From Fremontodendron californicum (Eukaryota > Streptophyta > Magnoliopsida > Malvales > Malvaceae): a stretch of DNA of 64,000 bases. Of this stretch, positions 33,501 to 45,878 are shown piece after piece. The stretch's first letter is position 1, and each line of letters begins with the position of its first letter. The notes under the pieces were generated by a model that saw only the letters and a list, made by a program, of their open reading frames with translations, had not been told where the DNA came from and made no database searches. A program made the position numbers and the translations under genes. The stretch lies in assembly GCA_030761205.1 (NCBI GenBank), contig JAULJL010000004.1, forward strand, positions 39,900,172-39,964,171, in the 5' to 3' direction.

Positions 33501-35917
33501 CTTTGATATAATTTTGATATTTTTTTATATAATTTTGATAATCTTTTGATAACCTGTTATATGTAATTTAGTAACGTTTGATATGATTTTGGTAACATTT
33601 GATATAATATAATTTTGATATCCTTTAGTATAATTTTGATAAGTTTTGATATAATTTTAATAACCTTTGTAGTAGTACCTTTGATATTTGATATTAATAT
33701 AATTTTGGTAACTTTTGTAATTGTTTTGATAATTTTGGATATAATTTTGGTAACTTTTGAAATAATTTTGTTAACATTCGATATTATTTTGATAGCATTT
33801 AATATGATTTTGTCATTATGATAACCTTTGATATAATCTTCATAAGCTTTATACAATTTTAATAATCTTTTATATAATTTTGGTACCTTTGATATAATTT
33901 TGATAACATTTGTAATAGTCTTGATAACCTTAGATATAATTTTGGTAACATTTGATATAATTTTGATAACTTTAGTAATAGTTTTGGTATCTTAGATATA
34001 ATTTTGGTAACCTTTCATATAATTTCAATAACTTTTTTTTTTTTTTATAATTTTGATAACTTTTGTTATAATTGTGATAACCTTTGGTATAGTTTTGGTA
34101 ACCTTTGATATAATTTTGAAAACTTTTGATAACCTTTATAATAATTTTGATAACATTTCTAATAGTTTTGGTAACATTTGATATAATTTTGACAATTGTT
34201 GATATAGTTTTGTTAACATTTGATATAATTTTGGTAGCCTTTGATATAATTTTGATAACTTTGATATAGTTTTGATAACCTTTGATATAATTTTGAAAAA
34301 TTTTAATATAATTTTGATAACATTTGATATAATTTTGATAACCTTTGATATAATTTTGGTAACATTTGATATAATTTTGGTAATCTTTGATATAATTTGG
34401 TAACATTTTATATAATTTGTTCAACATTTGATATGATTTTGGTAATTTTTTTATAAGTTTTGATATAATTTTGGTAACCATTTATATAAATTTGGTAACT
34501 CTTACTATAATTTTGGTAATCTTTAATATAAATTTGGTAACCTTTGATATAATTTTGATTACTTTTGAGATAATTTTGGTAATGTTTAATATAATTTTTA
34601 TAATAATTTTAATAACATTTCTAATAATTTTGTTAACTTTTAATACAATTTTGATAACATTTGTAATAATTTTGGTATCATTTGATATAATTCTATACAA
34701 AAAAAATCTAATATATAGGTTTACCCAAAAAAAAGAAAAAAGTATTTAATAGTGAATTATATATTAAAATAAATAATATTGATTTATTATATCATCCAAG
34801 TTCATTTGTTAGGAGCATTTTACTTATAATAATGTTTTTACTATAATCTTATAATTGTACAATTAGATCAAAATATTATATACAAAATCTACCCGTTAGT
34901 ATGGACTAATTTTTTTTTTTTAATAAGTCCTACACAATTTTGAATTATAATTGATTAACTGACGATATGCTCTCCAACTTTGTACTTCAATAAATTATAA
35001 AGATATAAAATTAAAGATCATAACAAAATCAATTATCATTGATACTTGAAATTTAAATGCATTTCATACTTTAGTATATATAAAAAAAAAAATTGTAAAT
35101 TATATGAAAAAAAAATTATGATGGAATATCAAACTTAATACATTTAAACTTATTCATCATTTGTATTGAAAGTTATGAAAAAAAATATATATAAATCCAA
35201 TAATTATTATACACTAACTCATAAATCATAACAACATTTAACTTAGTCTTTTTACCATTTAACTATCATAATATTATTCTTTTGATATTTTAATTTTTAT
35301 CAACTTTTTAACAATACTATGATGTATTAAATAGTATAATGTATATGAACCCATAGTTTAGCTCAATTGGTTCATGTAATCACCTTTAACCTTAAGAGTT
35401 AACATCCAACAAGCCTGAAATTTGAATCTCAACATTTGCAACCTTTTATTTTTATACTGCGATCTCATTTGTATAAAAAATATATATATTAAATAGTGAA
35501 CAAGATTCATTCCCGGGCTGTTTGTTTTATGTGTAGGTTCAGCGATGCGTGGAGGACAAATCTTTTGTTGTGGCAACATACGAAGGACAACACAACCATG
35601 ATGTTAATTCTACAGCCAAAAGACAATCTTTGTCTTCCACATACAGCAGCTCTGCGATACTGTCTCCGACGACGAGCATTCCTTTTCCACCGACCAAGAT
35701 CACTCTTGACCTCACTCTTTCAGGTTCCGACATAGGAAACAGTAGAAACCCTCCAAGTGTTATGCAAGATTACAGCACCAGCAACGACAACGACAACAAG
35801 AGAATTGAAGACTATGTTGCATCCTTAACAAAAGATCATAACTTCACTGTAGCTTTAGCCGCAGAAGTTGCTCGCTCCATTCACCCCCTTGAACATGAAC
35901 TTTCAAAAACAAACTAA
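29879..35917 (+). CDS. WRKY transcription factor, group IIa (WRKY60/40-like), 255 aa, with a 5-kb intron
   Basis: A second member of the WRKY18/40/60 clade, in tandem with the gene at 21.2 kb. Exons: 29879-29908, 30013-30252, 30415-30531, 35537-35917; the frame is continuous and all introns are GT-AG. Residues 11-45 form the group IIa leucine-zipper coiled coil. WRKYGQK is at 98-104, and the zinc ligands are C118, C124, H148 and H150 (C-x5-C-x23-H-x-H). Exon 3 is the same length as in the upstream gene (117 nt) and ends at the same V-type position. The last intron (30532-35536, 5005 bp) separates the two halves of the zinc finger. It starts directly in a TA microsatellite and is mostly a 21-bp minisatellite. 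Unlike its neighbour it lacks the N-terminal LDLNI motif and is about 60 residues shorter. Expression could be sensitive to splicing of the long intron. Confidence 0.9.
30533..30568. repeat. TA microsatellite at the donor splice site
   Basis: An uninterrupted (TA)n run of about 17 units begins at the second base of the intron, so the GT donor of the 5-kb WRKY intron reads GTATATATA. Confidence 0.9.
31240..34695. repeat. Degenerate 21-bp minisatellite in the WRKY intron
   Basis: Imperfect head-to-tail copies of a 21-bp unit, close to GATAACCTTTGATATAATTTT, fill 31240-31500 and, after a gap of about 250 bp, 31755-34695. This is on the order of 150 copies, with many point changes and few period breaks. 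Because 21 is a multiple of 3, long open frames appear on both strands, with seven-residue repeats such as VTFDIIL. They show no protein-like variation and I do not call them genes. Confidence 0.9.
35353..35478 (+). repeat. SINE-like copy (family A) near the end of the WRKY intron
   Basis: The best preserved of three related copies in this window. It has TAGCTCAATTGGTTCATG (A-box-like), then TTTGAATCTCAACATTTGC (B-box-like) about 60 bp later, followed by a T-rich tail. It lies about 60 bp upstream of the last WRKY exon. Confidence 0.45.
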
Positions 35918-36762
35918 AAAGAGGATAAATAGATAATTGAGCAAATATAAAACGCTTTGTAGTTAATTTGTATCTGCATTAATGCAAATATCAATGCCAG
36001 CATATGCTTAGCTACTATATGTTCCATAAACCATTATCTATATATCTGAAATAATGTCTTTAAATTAGGTTAAGTTTTTGCAAAATTCAAGTTGTTTTTT
36101 CTTACAGGATTTTCAAGGAATTCTTTTTATATTAATAAAAATCCGATAGCATGCATTCCAGAGAGCACCAACAAAGGATCATCGGTGTTTGAACCCAAGA
36201 CCTCTTATTTTCGAGACGAACACGTGTATATATATATCATATCATATTGACATTTACATTCCTACAACTAAAAATTTACACAAAATGTTGAAAAGAGAGA
36301 ATAAAACTATCATGTATGCCTACATCTTTACAACAAAATTTTGGAGGCATCCTACAAGTGGCTTGAGAGGACCTAATGAATTCCATCCATCAGCTCTGCT
36401 CCAAAACCATAAAGTAATGTTAAAGACTGAATTGGCAGGTACAGATTCCAGTAACAGCATAAATGTCCAAACCCTAATTAAATGCAGTTAGAATAGCTTA
36501 CTATTTGGAATTGGTATTTGGCCCCGCCATGCACCACCTGCGTTTTCATTAATTATAACCCTTTATTCTTGCTGTCGTTATTATACATGATACATTCTTC
36601 TCCATGACATGATGACAATGATAAAAGTGTTGCCAGCAGTAATTCATGCTCTGAGCTTCCAAGGGTTTTCCCTCCATGGAGCAAAACTGTACTTATTTCA
36701 TATGGGAGAATTAGAATGTCATGTTAATCGATAGAGAATTAAGGAGCTTTTATAAGCATCAA
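35918..36762. other. Convergent intergenic region (WRKY and formin 3' ends)
   Basis: Holds the 3' ends of two convergent genes. Around 36140-36235, read on the minus strand, GAGGTCTTGGGTTCAAACACC-type sequence resembles a SINE B box, but no full element is evident. No coding exon is seen. Confidence 0.45.
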
Positions 36763-39700
36763 TCATTGAATATTGGCACTTTCGATTGGACGTCGTATCA
36801 AGCGTTCAGACTCCTTTGCAGGAGTACTAAGTTTCAACTTCTCATTTTCTGCCTCCTTCTGTGCTTTCTTCTTTTCCAATTCAAGCTGCTTGCAGTTTTC
36901 ATCGTGTGCTCGGACAAACATCCTCACAAAATTGAGCAGAGTAGACACAACTATAGGAAAAGTCGGAGATGAAGTGAAAGTGATACATCTTAATAAAATA
37001 AAAGTAAAGAGCAACACTCAAAACGTAAAACAGCTCTGCAGATGAGATTCACATGGGTACATGTTGGTTAATAGTAGTCCAAGGCATTCAAAGTCAAGGT
37101 ATATATGCAGATAAACCTATAGTATTTATGCTAATATGTTAGTTGTAAGTAATTTGATGATATATGCACATATGTTAACCGAAGTGATTTAAAAACAATA
37201 GCATCCTCAATTCCATTCTGATGCAAAAGCTTCCATCAAATTACTAGATCAAGAGAGGGTCACTGTCACCATATAGGACAGCATCACTCAAACTATTGAA
37301 ATTGAGGATCAGCAGAAATAATTTTATGATAAAGGAAACGAACAAGTCACAGATGACTTCAGAGTTCAGACTAATTAGACCATTAAATTTCCATTCTCCC
37401 AGGCTTCAAAAACCCTTCCCTTGGTCTTGCCCCCACTTCACTTTATCAAAAAGAATAGTAACAAATGTAAATGAATCAGTTTTTTTGATAAACTTTATGG
37501 TTCCTAAATTCTTGCAGATTAAACAAACTTGTTAAGACTAACAACTACCTTGCTCAAATGGGCAACGTGCCGGATCTTCTCCAAAATAAAGAGCCAAGGC
37601 ATCTGCATTTCTACCCTGAAGACATCCAATTTAGAAATGCTAATGAGTTTGTTATGTTGCAAGCACACTGCAGATGTCAGAATAAAAACACAAAATAATA
37701 CATACCACACTAGAATAAAGCAAAGCCAAAGACCTGACTTCACTTTCAGCAAAACTAAGGAACTCCTTTAAAGTCTGAATGTTTAAATAAATACAAGCAT
37801 TAGTTGTTAGTCAAAAAAAATATGGAGAATAAGAACAACGAGAAGTAGAAAGGCAATATATGATTTGAAAGTAACTATTGGTCCAAAGGAAATATGATTC
37901 CTAAGGCAAGTGAAAGACTTGTAGATTAGCTCAGTCATCATGGTACTCTTGATTGGCACCTGAACATTTTGAAGGCTGAAGTTCTACCTTTAGGTGCATT
38001 AGATGTCATGACGAGTAAATATTTGCTAAAATAATTTGGAAGGCTGTTCATGGCAGTTCATATTGGCCCATCATTATAGGTTGTCATATCAAGAAGCCCA
38101 AAAGATGATTGGATGAAAATAAAGCTCAAGCACTTTTGACCAAAGCCTCCAACCTCAACAGTTCTAAGCAATTTCTTTAAACCAAGATTTGACTTGAACA
38201 TCCCAACATTTAGCTTGTGCAAATTCCAAATCTGACCTACTAATTACTAAAGAGATTGATTTAAAACTTTAATGCACCATCTTTTTCCTCTTTAAAAATT
38301 ATGCAACATTGTTATTTCAGCGAAGGGAACAGAAGAGAGACTAGGAAAAGCCAAGCTTATGGTGTCCCCTAACAGGCAATGCATCCATTACCAGCAGAAA
38401 ATCCAAGCAACACATGTATGTGCAGGAACCTCATTGACGTGCAAAATAACTAGTTGATATATAGGAATTACCCAGCAAAAAGTTTCAGACACAGGACCAT
38501 CATTTTCTGAGGCAGTCAGTTCTTGTACAACTTTCTCCAACCCTTTACTAATGGCTTGCATTTCCTCTGCCAAACATTTCAATTGTATCTGCATGGTAAT
38601 CAATAATTTTGCTTAGCAGCATATGCCAAAGGCTAAGAAAATTAAGTATGACCTCAAAAGGCCACAACAATTTTACCTTCGTTGAAGCTTCCAAAGTTAC
38701 AAGGTCTTTTTGAAAATCTAGTAATTCTGGCAACTTTTTGACCAGGACCTAAACGTCAGAGGCCATTAGCAGCAAGTATAAATTAATATTTTCATATAGA
38801 ATTGGTTTGCAATGGTAATAAAAGCAAGCAGCTAAATTAAACAGTTTCTTAACCCATATTCTTTGTTTTTGGGAAAAAGAAATGAATATAATAGAATCTC
38901 ATGTAAATTAGAAACACATTCAAAACGAATGATAATGAACTTCAGCAAAGATCAACAACTTTGAATCCATCTTTTAATCAAAAAGAGAGACACTCCAAAG
39001 AAGCACAAAGCTTTTTACTTGTAGAAACCACTTGTAATGAGATGATAAGCTTGCTCAGCAAGAAAAGATATTGCAGACTAACTTGCAATCCTGATTGATA
39101 TTTTTATATTTGCATGATTAAATCCCATCATTCCAAATGTAAAAACAAAGCAACATGCCATGCATTTTTCTGCAAGAATTGTTCATGATCTTAGCGACCT
39201 TCACATTTTAAAGTTAAGTCTTCAACTGAATTAAACAATGATGCAGTGAATGTCTGCACACATTCCTTACATAAGTGTACAAAGTGCAAGAATATTCAAG
39301 TTATTCAGGCAACTTTAACAGCAAAGATCAGCATCAGGAAAAGTAAGAAAGGTAAATGATCTTTTACCTTACAAAGATAATGCATGAGAGTCATCTTGTT
39401 ATTCCGAGCTCGTGTGTCAGTGAGTTTAAGGAGACTATCCAACCGAAAACCAACAGCAGAACCTGTGAAGGAAACCATAAATTACTGAAACACTTGGGAG
39501 TAAATTGATGCTTCTTCAAAAGATTGTACAGAACTGCCATCTGGGGAGAAGAATGCACAGAACTGACAATAGCACTTGCAGAGATGGTTAACAGAAAAAA
39601 AATTATCAAATTAGAGTGACCAGAAACTCATTTAGGTTCCAGATTTCTATTCTTAGAAGTTGGCTAAAAATCAAAGGATTACTGGACACTCTCGGTGCAA

Positions 39701-42700
39701 GGCGGTAATTAACTACAGGATTGTGTTAGAGTCTCAATTAACAATAAGGGAATGGTAACATAGACAACTTATTCAAATAGAAGAACAGAAGGCAAATCAG
39801 CAGTGAGGAGATTGACCTTGTTTCCCATTGACAAATCTATCTCACCAGAATGGAACACAAAAAGATGACTCCAATAAGATGTTAATAAAAACTACCTCAT
39901 CAACAAAATCACTCACCCCTTGCAGTTCCATGGTTCAACGCATTTCCCAGAGAAAGAATAGTTTGCATGATCCTTTTCAATTTGACCGAATTCCTCACCT
40001 GATGAATGCATTGTTGAAATGGTACAAATGACAAATTGTTCAGGAAAAGAACACTTCAATTGAAAAAGCTAATTTATGTAAAATGGAAAAGTTAACTTGC
40101 CTCTTCAGCTGCAGAGTTTACGACATTCAAACTATTTCTACAATCAGAAACCTGGAAAGGTGCAAAAAGTACCAATTAGGTGACAACAACAACAGAAAGC
40201 ATCTCATACCAATCTGATTACACAGGTTCTCCTCATACCTGGGAACAGAATTGTATCTTGAATAAGAAAACTCTTAGCTTTGTCTCTACCCGTGGCACTT
40301 TTATCAATTCTAGGAAAAACTGTCACCAAATACGAGGCAGGTAATCAGATATAATGCAAACTAAATTGTTGAAGAAACATCTATAAGACAAAGATACTCC
40401 ACTGACCTGTTCACATTTTCCCAAGTTTTCCTTATCTCCTTTATAACCCTGAAAATAAAATCATCACTTAAAACACGATTATTTGCATAATGTACCAAAT
40501 GATGTCATCTACAGAGATAGTTATGAACATCAGAAAATCTTAAAATCAGAAAACTATTACTTTAAGAGCACAGATAGGGGAAAGATAAGCACATATTTTC
40601 AACACCTTGAGTAATTCCATCTCTTCTTTTGTAGGACAAAACTTAATAAGGTTCTCAAGCTGATCAGTATCTAATGCTGTATCATCTAAGGCAAGGACCG
40701 AACTCTGCAAGATAGTGGAAGAGAAGCAACAATGTAAAAGACCAATTTAAGAATATTTCAGGGGCAACAATTTGTAAACTGACATGTGGAATGTAATATT
40801 AAGTATAATTTGGGTAGTCAAGTGGCAAGGAAATAAATTAATTAAAAAAAAGAGAGAAAGAAAAATATTTAAGCCTATCATATAAACGTGTATGAGTTCA
40901 ATCTTGTCATTTATTAAGAGTGAAAAACCATGATATCTGTCTCTTGTACATAGAACTATAACCAAGCATCTAAACTACAATTATTAAGTAATATTTAATT
41001 ATTTAATTTAAGAGAAAAATCATATGGTTTATCTTACCATCAAATCAGGCAAAGGAATTTTGACTTTAGTGAGCATGATTTCACAATTATATGCCCGCCT
41101 GAGCTCAATCTGCAAATCAAATAATTTCTTGTGAGATAGCAAACTCAGATTAGATGCTCCAAGCCTCCAAATATGGAACAGTAGACAGGTTTAAAGAAAC
41201 AAAAAACTCCAGTTTGGTACAAAAACAGGATTTACAAATTACAACCTTGGGTGAGGCAATCAAGAGAACTAATGATGGGCTTCAACCTGTTCAAAAAAAT
41301 TAAGATGCTAATTACCAGCTGGACTTTCTCAGGTTTACGGCCTGAGGCACAACGATTTGATTTCCCATCCCTGCTACTATTATCTGAATTTGGTGCAGCT
41401 GCAGAGAAAAGACTCAAGTTCTGACATGTCAAATTCTGGAGCCCTAGCACAGATTTAAAAAAAAAAAACTGAACCATGGTACGTCTCTATAGAATTATAT
41501 GAACTAAAATATTTGTGACAGAAGTGTACTTGGAAGCTTCCTCAGGTTTTTGTGCCTCAGCCCATAAGCTTCCTTGCATCGCCCTTGTCAACTTCAACCA
41601 ATGATATGGCTTCAAGTTGGTCTTTCTGTGTTGAGCCAGATTTTTAGGACCTGTACGTGATATGCCCCGTCCCTTCAAATTCAAAGGAGCACCAGAAGGT
41701 GGTCCTGGAATTGAAGGTATATTGCCATTGCTTACTGAGTGTAACTGTGGAGAGGTGCCACCTGCTTTAGATAATCCTTTAACACAAGGGGCTGGAGGAG
41801 GTGGAACATGTGCAGAGTTATTTGATGAAGGACCCTTTGGAGCAAGACTAGGAGGAGGGGGTGGCTGTGGCACTGAGGATTTACTAGTAGGATCTGAGAT
41901 TGATCCAGATTGTAGAGCAGGTAGAGGTGGTGGAGGAGGTCCGGATGTCCGAAGCTGTGGTGAAGAAGAAATCGAGCAGGTGGCTGAGGAAGCAACAGTA
42001 GGGAGTGGTGGAGGAGGAGGGGGAGCTGAAAACGAATTCTTTACAGTAGAAGAAGGAGATATTCGTGAGAATGGAGGGAGTGGTGGTTTGGGAGGGGGAG
42101 ACTGGGACAGGTTCTTGACTTTGGGAGCTAGAGATGCACTTGAAGAGGAAGATAGGGGAGGGGGAGGAGAAGGAAGAGATTTTATTGGGTTCTTGCCCAT
42201 AGGAGGAGGGGGAAGGGGAGATTGGAGTGAGTTCTTAACCAAGGGAGATGGGGATGCCCCTGAAAAGGAATGTAGAGGAGGGGGAGGGGGTGGGTGTGGG
42301 GGAGACTGGAATGAATTCTTCGCTGCAGGAGAAGGAGAAACCTCCAGAAAAGAAGGGGATTGATAAGTGGAATATGGGGTTGAATTAGAGTTCTCCATGG
42401 CAGAAGATGCTCCTGAAAGAGAAGGCAACGGAGGAGGGGGAGGAACAAATGATGACTGACCTCTACCAAGTGATGTGGTTCCCGGATGTTCGTTATGTGT
42501 TGCTTTTAAGGTCACTTGAGGAGAAAGAATGGAAGAAGCTTTTGTTATTAGGGAAGCTTCACTGGTAGATTGTATACCAGTTGAAGGAGGATTTGGAGAA
42601 GTAATTGCAAGAGTAAGCTGCAGAGGTTTAGTTGTATTTGATAAAGGACATGAAACGGCTGAGGTAGATAAAGGTAATGTCACAGGATGACTACGTTCTT

Positions 42701-45700
42701 CACTTTTAGATACAGCATGATCATGCAATAGAGCTGTAATGCCAAGAGCTGAAGATGCACTACGGTATCTTGATATTGGCACAGGTGAACCTTGCAAGGA
42801 ATTGCAATATGAAACTGGGGCAGAGATTGAAGACTGAGGTACTCGCTGGGATATGATCTTAGGTTGTGCAGGCCGTTGCAGAGCAACCTGAAGTTCTTGG
42901 GGTTCAATTTTCTTTCTGATTGAATTTACATCCAGGGTTGGTGTGAAAGATGATTTAGATTGTGCAGGCTGTTGTGAAGCAACTTGAATTTCTTGAATTT
43001 CAACTTTCCTTCTACTTGAATTGGCTTCTAGGGATGGTTTAATAGAGGTCTTAGAATGTTCTGCTTCTTGTGGAGCAACTTGAAGTTCTTGCGATTTGGT
43101 TTTCCCCTCAATTGGGCTTGGATCTGAAGATGATCCAGCAGAGGGTGTATGCCGTGCAGGCTTTTGGGGAGCAACCTGGATTTCTAGTGGTTCAAACTTC
43201 TTTCTAGTTGAATTTGCATCCGATGATTTAAAAGAGAATGTAGCTTGTTTCTCCAAAGCAGTGGATGTTGGACTTGTGATGATGTGTTCTGATACCTGTA
43301 AATTTGATTTCTCCTTGACTTTATCATCATGCAAGACACTGACTCTTTCCATACCCTTGGGAGAACCTGTCTCCAAATTTTCTGGTAGTACATTTGATAC
43401 TGAGATATGCTGAAGCATATTTGCTACATTTGTCTTTGGAGATAGCAAATCAACTTTGCTGAAAATCTCTTGAACTTTAGCAAAATCTTCCATGGGAAGG
43501 CCATCTTTCTCCTCAATACCCGGTAAATCAATTGAAATAACAGAAGTTGCTACATCCATATCTGAAAAAATAACCTTCACCCAGACATAAAACAATAACT
43601 ATCCAAAACCAGAACAAACAACACAACACAAGACAAGACAAGACAAGACAAATAAACCAAGGACAGAGGAAGATAAATATATGGTTACATACCTCTGCTC
43701 TAAAGTCCTTTGGAAATTGGTCCTTAGCATTCCATAAGATGTCAATTTCTTCACGGTTAAGCATCAAAATGTTTGATCTTATAAAGGCGGTATTCAACAT
43801 GATCCTGAACATCATTGATTCCCGCTCCTGATCACTATCCAAACTAATACATTCGAGCACAACATCACCCAGAACTTGGCAATGGATGTCGATTTTAACT
43901 AGTTCGCAGTCCACCTACAAGAATAAATGAAGAATTTAAAAATATAAACAAATAATTATGACTTGGAGAAGAGCAACTTCATTTTTGAAGTAGAAAGTAA
44001 AAGAAGTCACATTGTGAATGGTGATGAAGAAGAAGAAGCTTCCTTTCAAAGAAACTAAAATAAGGAATGAAATAGAAAGTTATTACACAGATAAAAGAGA
44101 ATCAGACTCACTTGCTTGTAATACTGAACAAGTTTACTCTTCTTCGGTGTAGAGAACAGAACTTTGGGAGTCCTGTCAGCAGCCATAAAAGGATCCTGTC
44201 CATAAATCCTAAATACTGGACGGCAGCCCCCCTCACCATCCATATTAGGAATAAATCTTAGAATAATATAGTCTAATGTAAGTTCCCTATCTGATGGAGG
44301 CCATTCTGAGCCCACATTTCTCCTAGAGACATACTGAAGATACCTTAGTTGAGAGGGTAGTGGATTCAGGGGAGACATCAAATGCAAAAGCTCACGAGGC
44401 GCTTGCTTATACGTCATTTCTAATGTTTTCTGCTCCCCAGTGAACTGCTTTCGATATAGTAAGAGAGCAGCAAGCATAAATGCCAAAACTGGCCACCCAC
44501 CTCGTTCACTATGCATTAAGATAATATTTTGTTGCCCAAGTGAGAACCAGCTTTCACTTGATCTCAAGAAATGATGGATCATCTCCATGGTGAGTAATGG
44601 GCAACCTTCATATTGACGAGGATAGTCCATTACAGTCATATCATGCTCAGACAATATGCTAGCAATCTGGCTTTGGTGCTCTCCTTCTCGGAAGTTAAAC
44701 ACCATGAATGAAGCATCAGGAAAATGATCACGGAGTTGACACACTATGCCTTCAATATAGATTTTGTATTCCTTGTCTTCCCAAATGTCAGTGGAAAAGC
44801 AGCAATCAAGAACTAAAATGTACACAACAGAGCAATGGTTATTGAATAGGTAATAGGATAATATTTTCCAGTAATTGAAACGACAATCACGGATTCACAT
44901 ATACTGCCAGACAACAGAGATAAAGTTGTTTTTTTCACTCATTTGTCATACAGCAGTAAATAAAAACCACTCTTATAGGGCAACCAAAATCTCTTTGTCC
45001 AGAGAAAGACCGAGAGAGCATGATGTAAACCTTTCAAAACCTTTAGAGAGGACAAAGAGGAATAAATTATGATTAGATACATACATCATATTGAAACTAA
45101 GACCATAAATAACAGCAACTAAACTAGTAATAAGATGATGTCTAACCTAAACCATCAGCTTATTTTTGTATATAAGGATTAATTCTTGCAACTATGGCGC
45201 GCAGCAGAGTTTACACTAACGCTCCGTTTGGTAAAGGCTTTTACTTTTTGCTTTTTGTTTTTTGCAAAAATGAAAGGGGGGGAAAAAAAACTAAAGACAA
45301 ATAGCAAAAAGCAAAAGCCTTGACCAAACAGAGCCTAAACTAATTGATTTTTGATGAAGATAGTCCATTAAAGAAACACTACTTCAAAGTTTACAGGCCC
45401 CATTGAACTTTGTAAAAGTTTTTATCATAATATTCCCAGCAATTTATACTATGCATTCAATCAATTTTCTTTAATGAAACAATTCATTTAATCTTAGTTT
45501 CTCCCAAAAAAGTTTTCTCAAAAGTATTGATGAACTGGAGTTCTATACCATTGCACCCTGTATAGTCTCCAATTCAAATATTCCAACAAAAAGGAAAAAA
45601 AAAAAAAAACTTTTCCCAAGTCGGCATTACTACTATCAAGTACAAATTACATATTTTACATTCAAAATATACTTATATGGCAATTTAAGTATGAAAATAC

Positions 45701-45878
45701 TTCGAACAAAAATTTCCATGTGAGTAAATAGGTATTTATTGTTTTTTAATCCCATTATTGTTGAACATTCAAAGAAGCAAATTAAATTAGAAAGGAAAAG
45801 CGTACCATAAACCCTTTCAGAGATCTCCAAAAGCCCATCAGGCGGCTTTCGATAAAAGAACTTCCTAAACAACGCCAT
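36763..45878 (-). CDS. Class II formin with PTEN-like domain (FH13/14/18/20 group), apparent frameshift in FH2
   Basis: Formins nucleate and elongate actin filaments; class II members act at the plasma membrane, the division plane and growing tips. Seventeen exons run from 45806-45878 to 36763-36950. Exons 2-5 are 44112-44812, 43693-43914, 41530-43574 and 41316-41443. The rest are 41038-41109, 40606-40704, 40407-40448, 40239-40319, 40101-40151, 39917-39998, 39368-39462, 38677-38748, 38472-38588, 37706-37774 and 37549-37615. Residues 1-258 are PTEN-like, then a C2 region (DCELVKIDIHCQVLGDVVLE), a Ser-rich linker, polyproline FH1 (about 700-940) and FH2 to the end. The phosphatase signature reads HSERGGWP (125-132), lacking catalytic Cys and Arg. 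In exon 5, SELE and SLFSAAAPN lie in different frames, equivalent to a missing dinucleotide; with it restored the product is about 1,401 aa. Exon 10 uses a GC donor. Confidence 0.9.
45220..45335. mobile_element. Tourist-like MITE (PIF/Harbinger type) in formin intron 1
   Basis: A 116-bp element whose ends are near-perfect inverted repeats: CGCTCCGTTTGGTAAAGGCTTTT on the left against GGCTCTGTTTGGTCAAGGCTTTT from the right. They are flanked by the trinucleotide TAA (45217-45219 and 45336-45338). The TGTTTGG-type terminus and 3-bp TAA duplication are typical of Tourist MITEs. Confidence 0.7.

Noticed and set aside
32031..34749. Long ORFs on both strands with VTFDIIL or KIISKV heptads
   Set aside because: They are the 21-bp minisatellite read in frame (21 is divisible by 3). 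Open frames occur on both strands together, have no start context, and lie inside an intron.
36721..37045. Plus-strand ORFs opposite the formin 3' exon
   Set aside because: They are shadows of the conserved formin C-terminus (VVSTLLNFVRMFVRAHDEN) on the minus strand.
41662..42363. 233-aa Gly/Glu-rich ORF on the plus strand
   Set aside because: It is the exact antisense of the polyproline FH1 region of the formin, whose minus-strand exon is supported by conservation.
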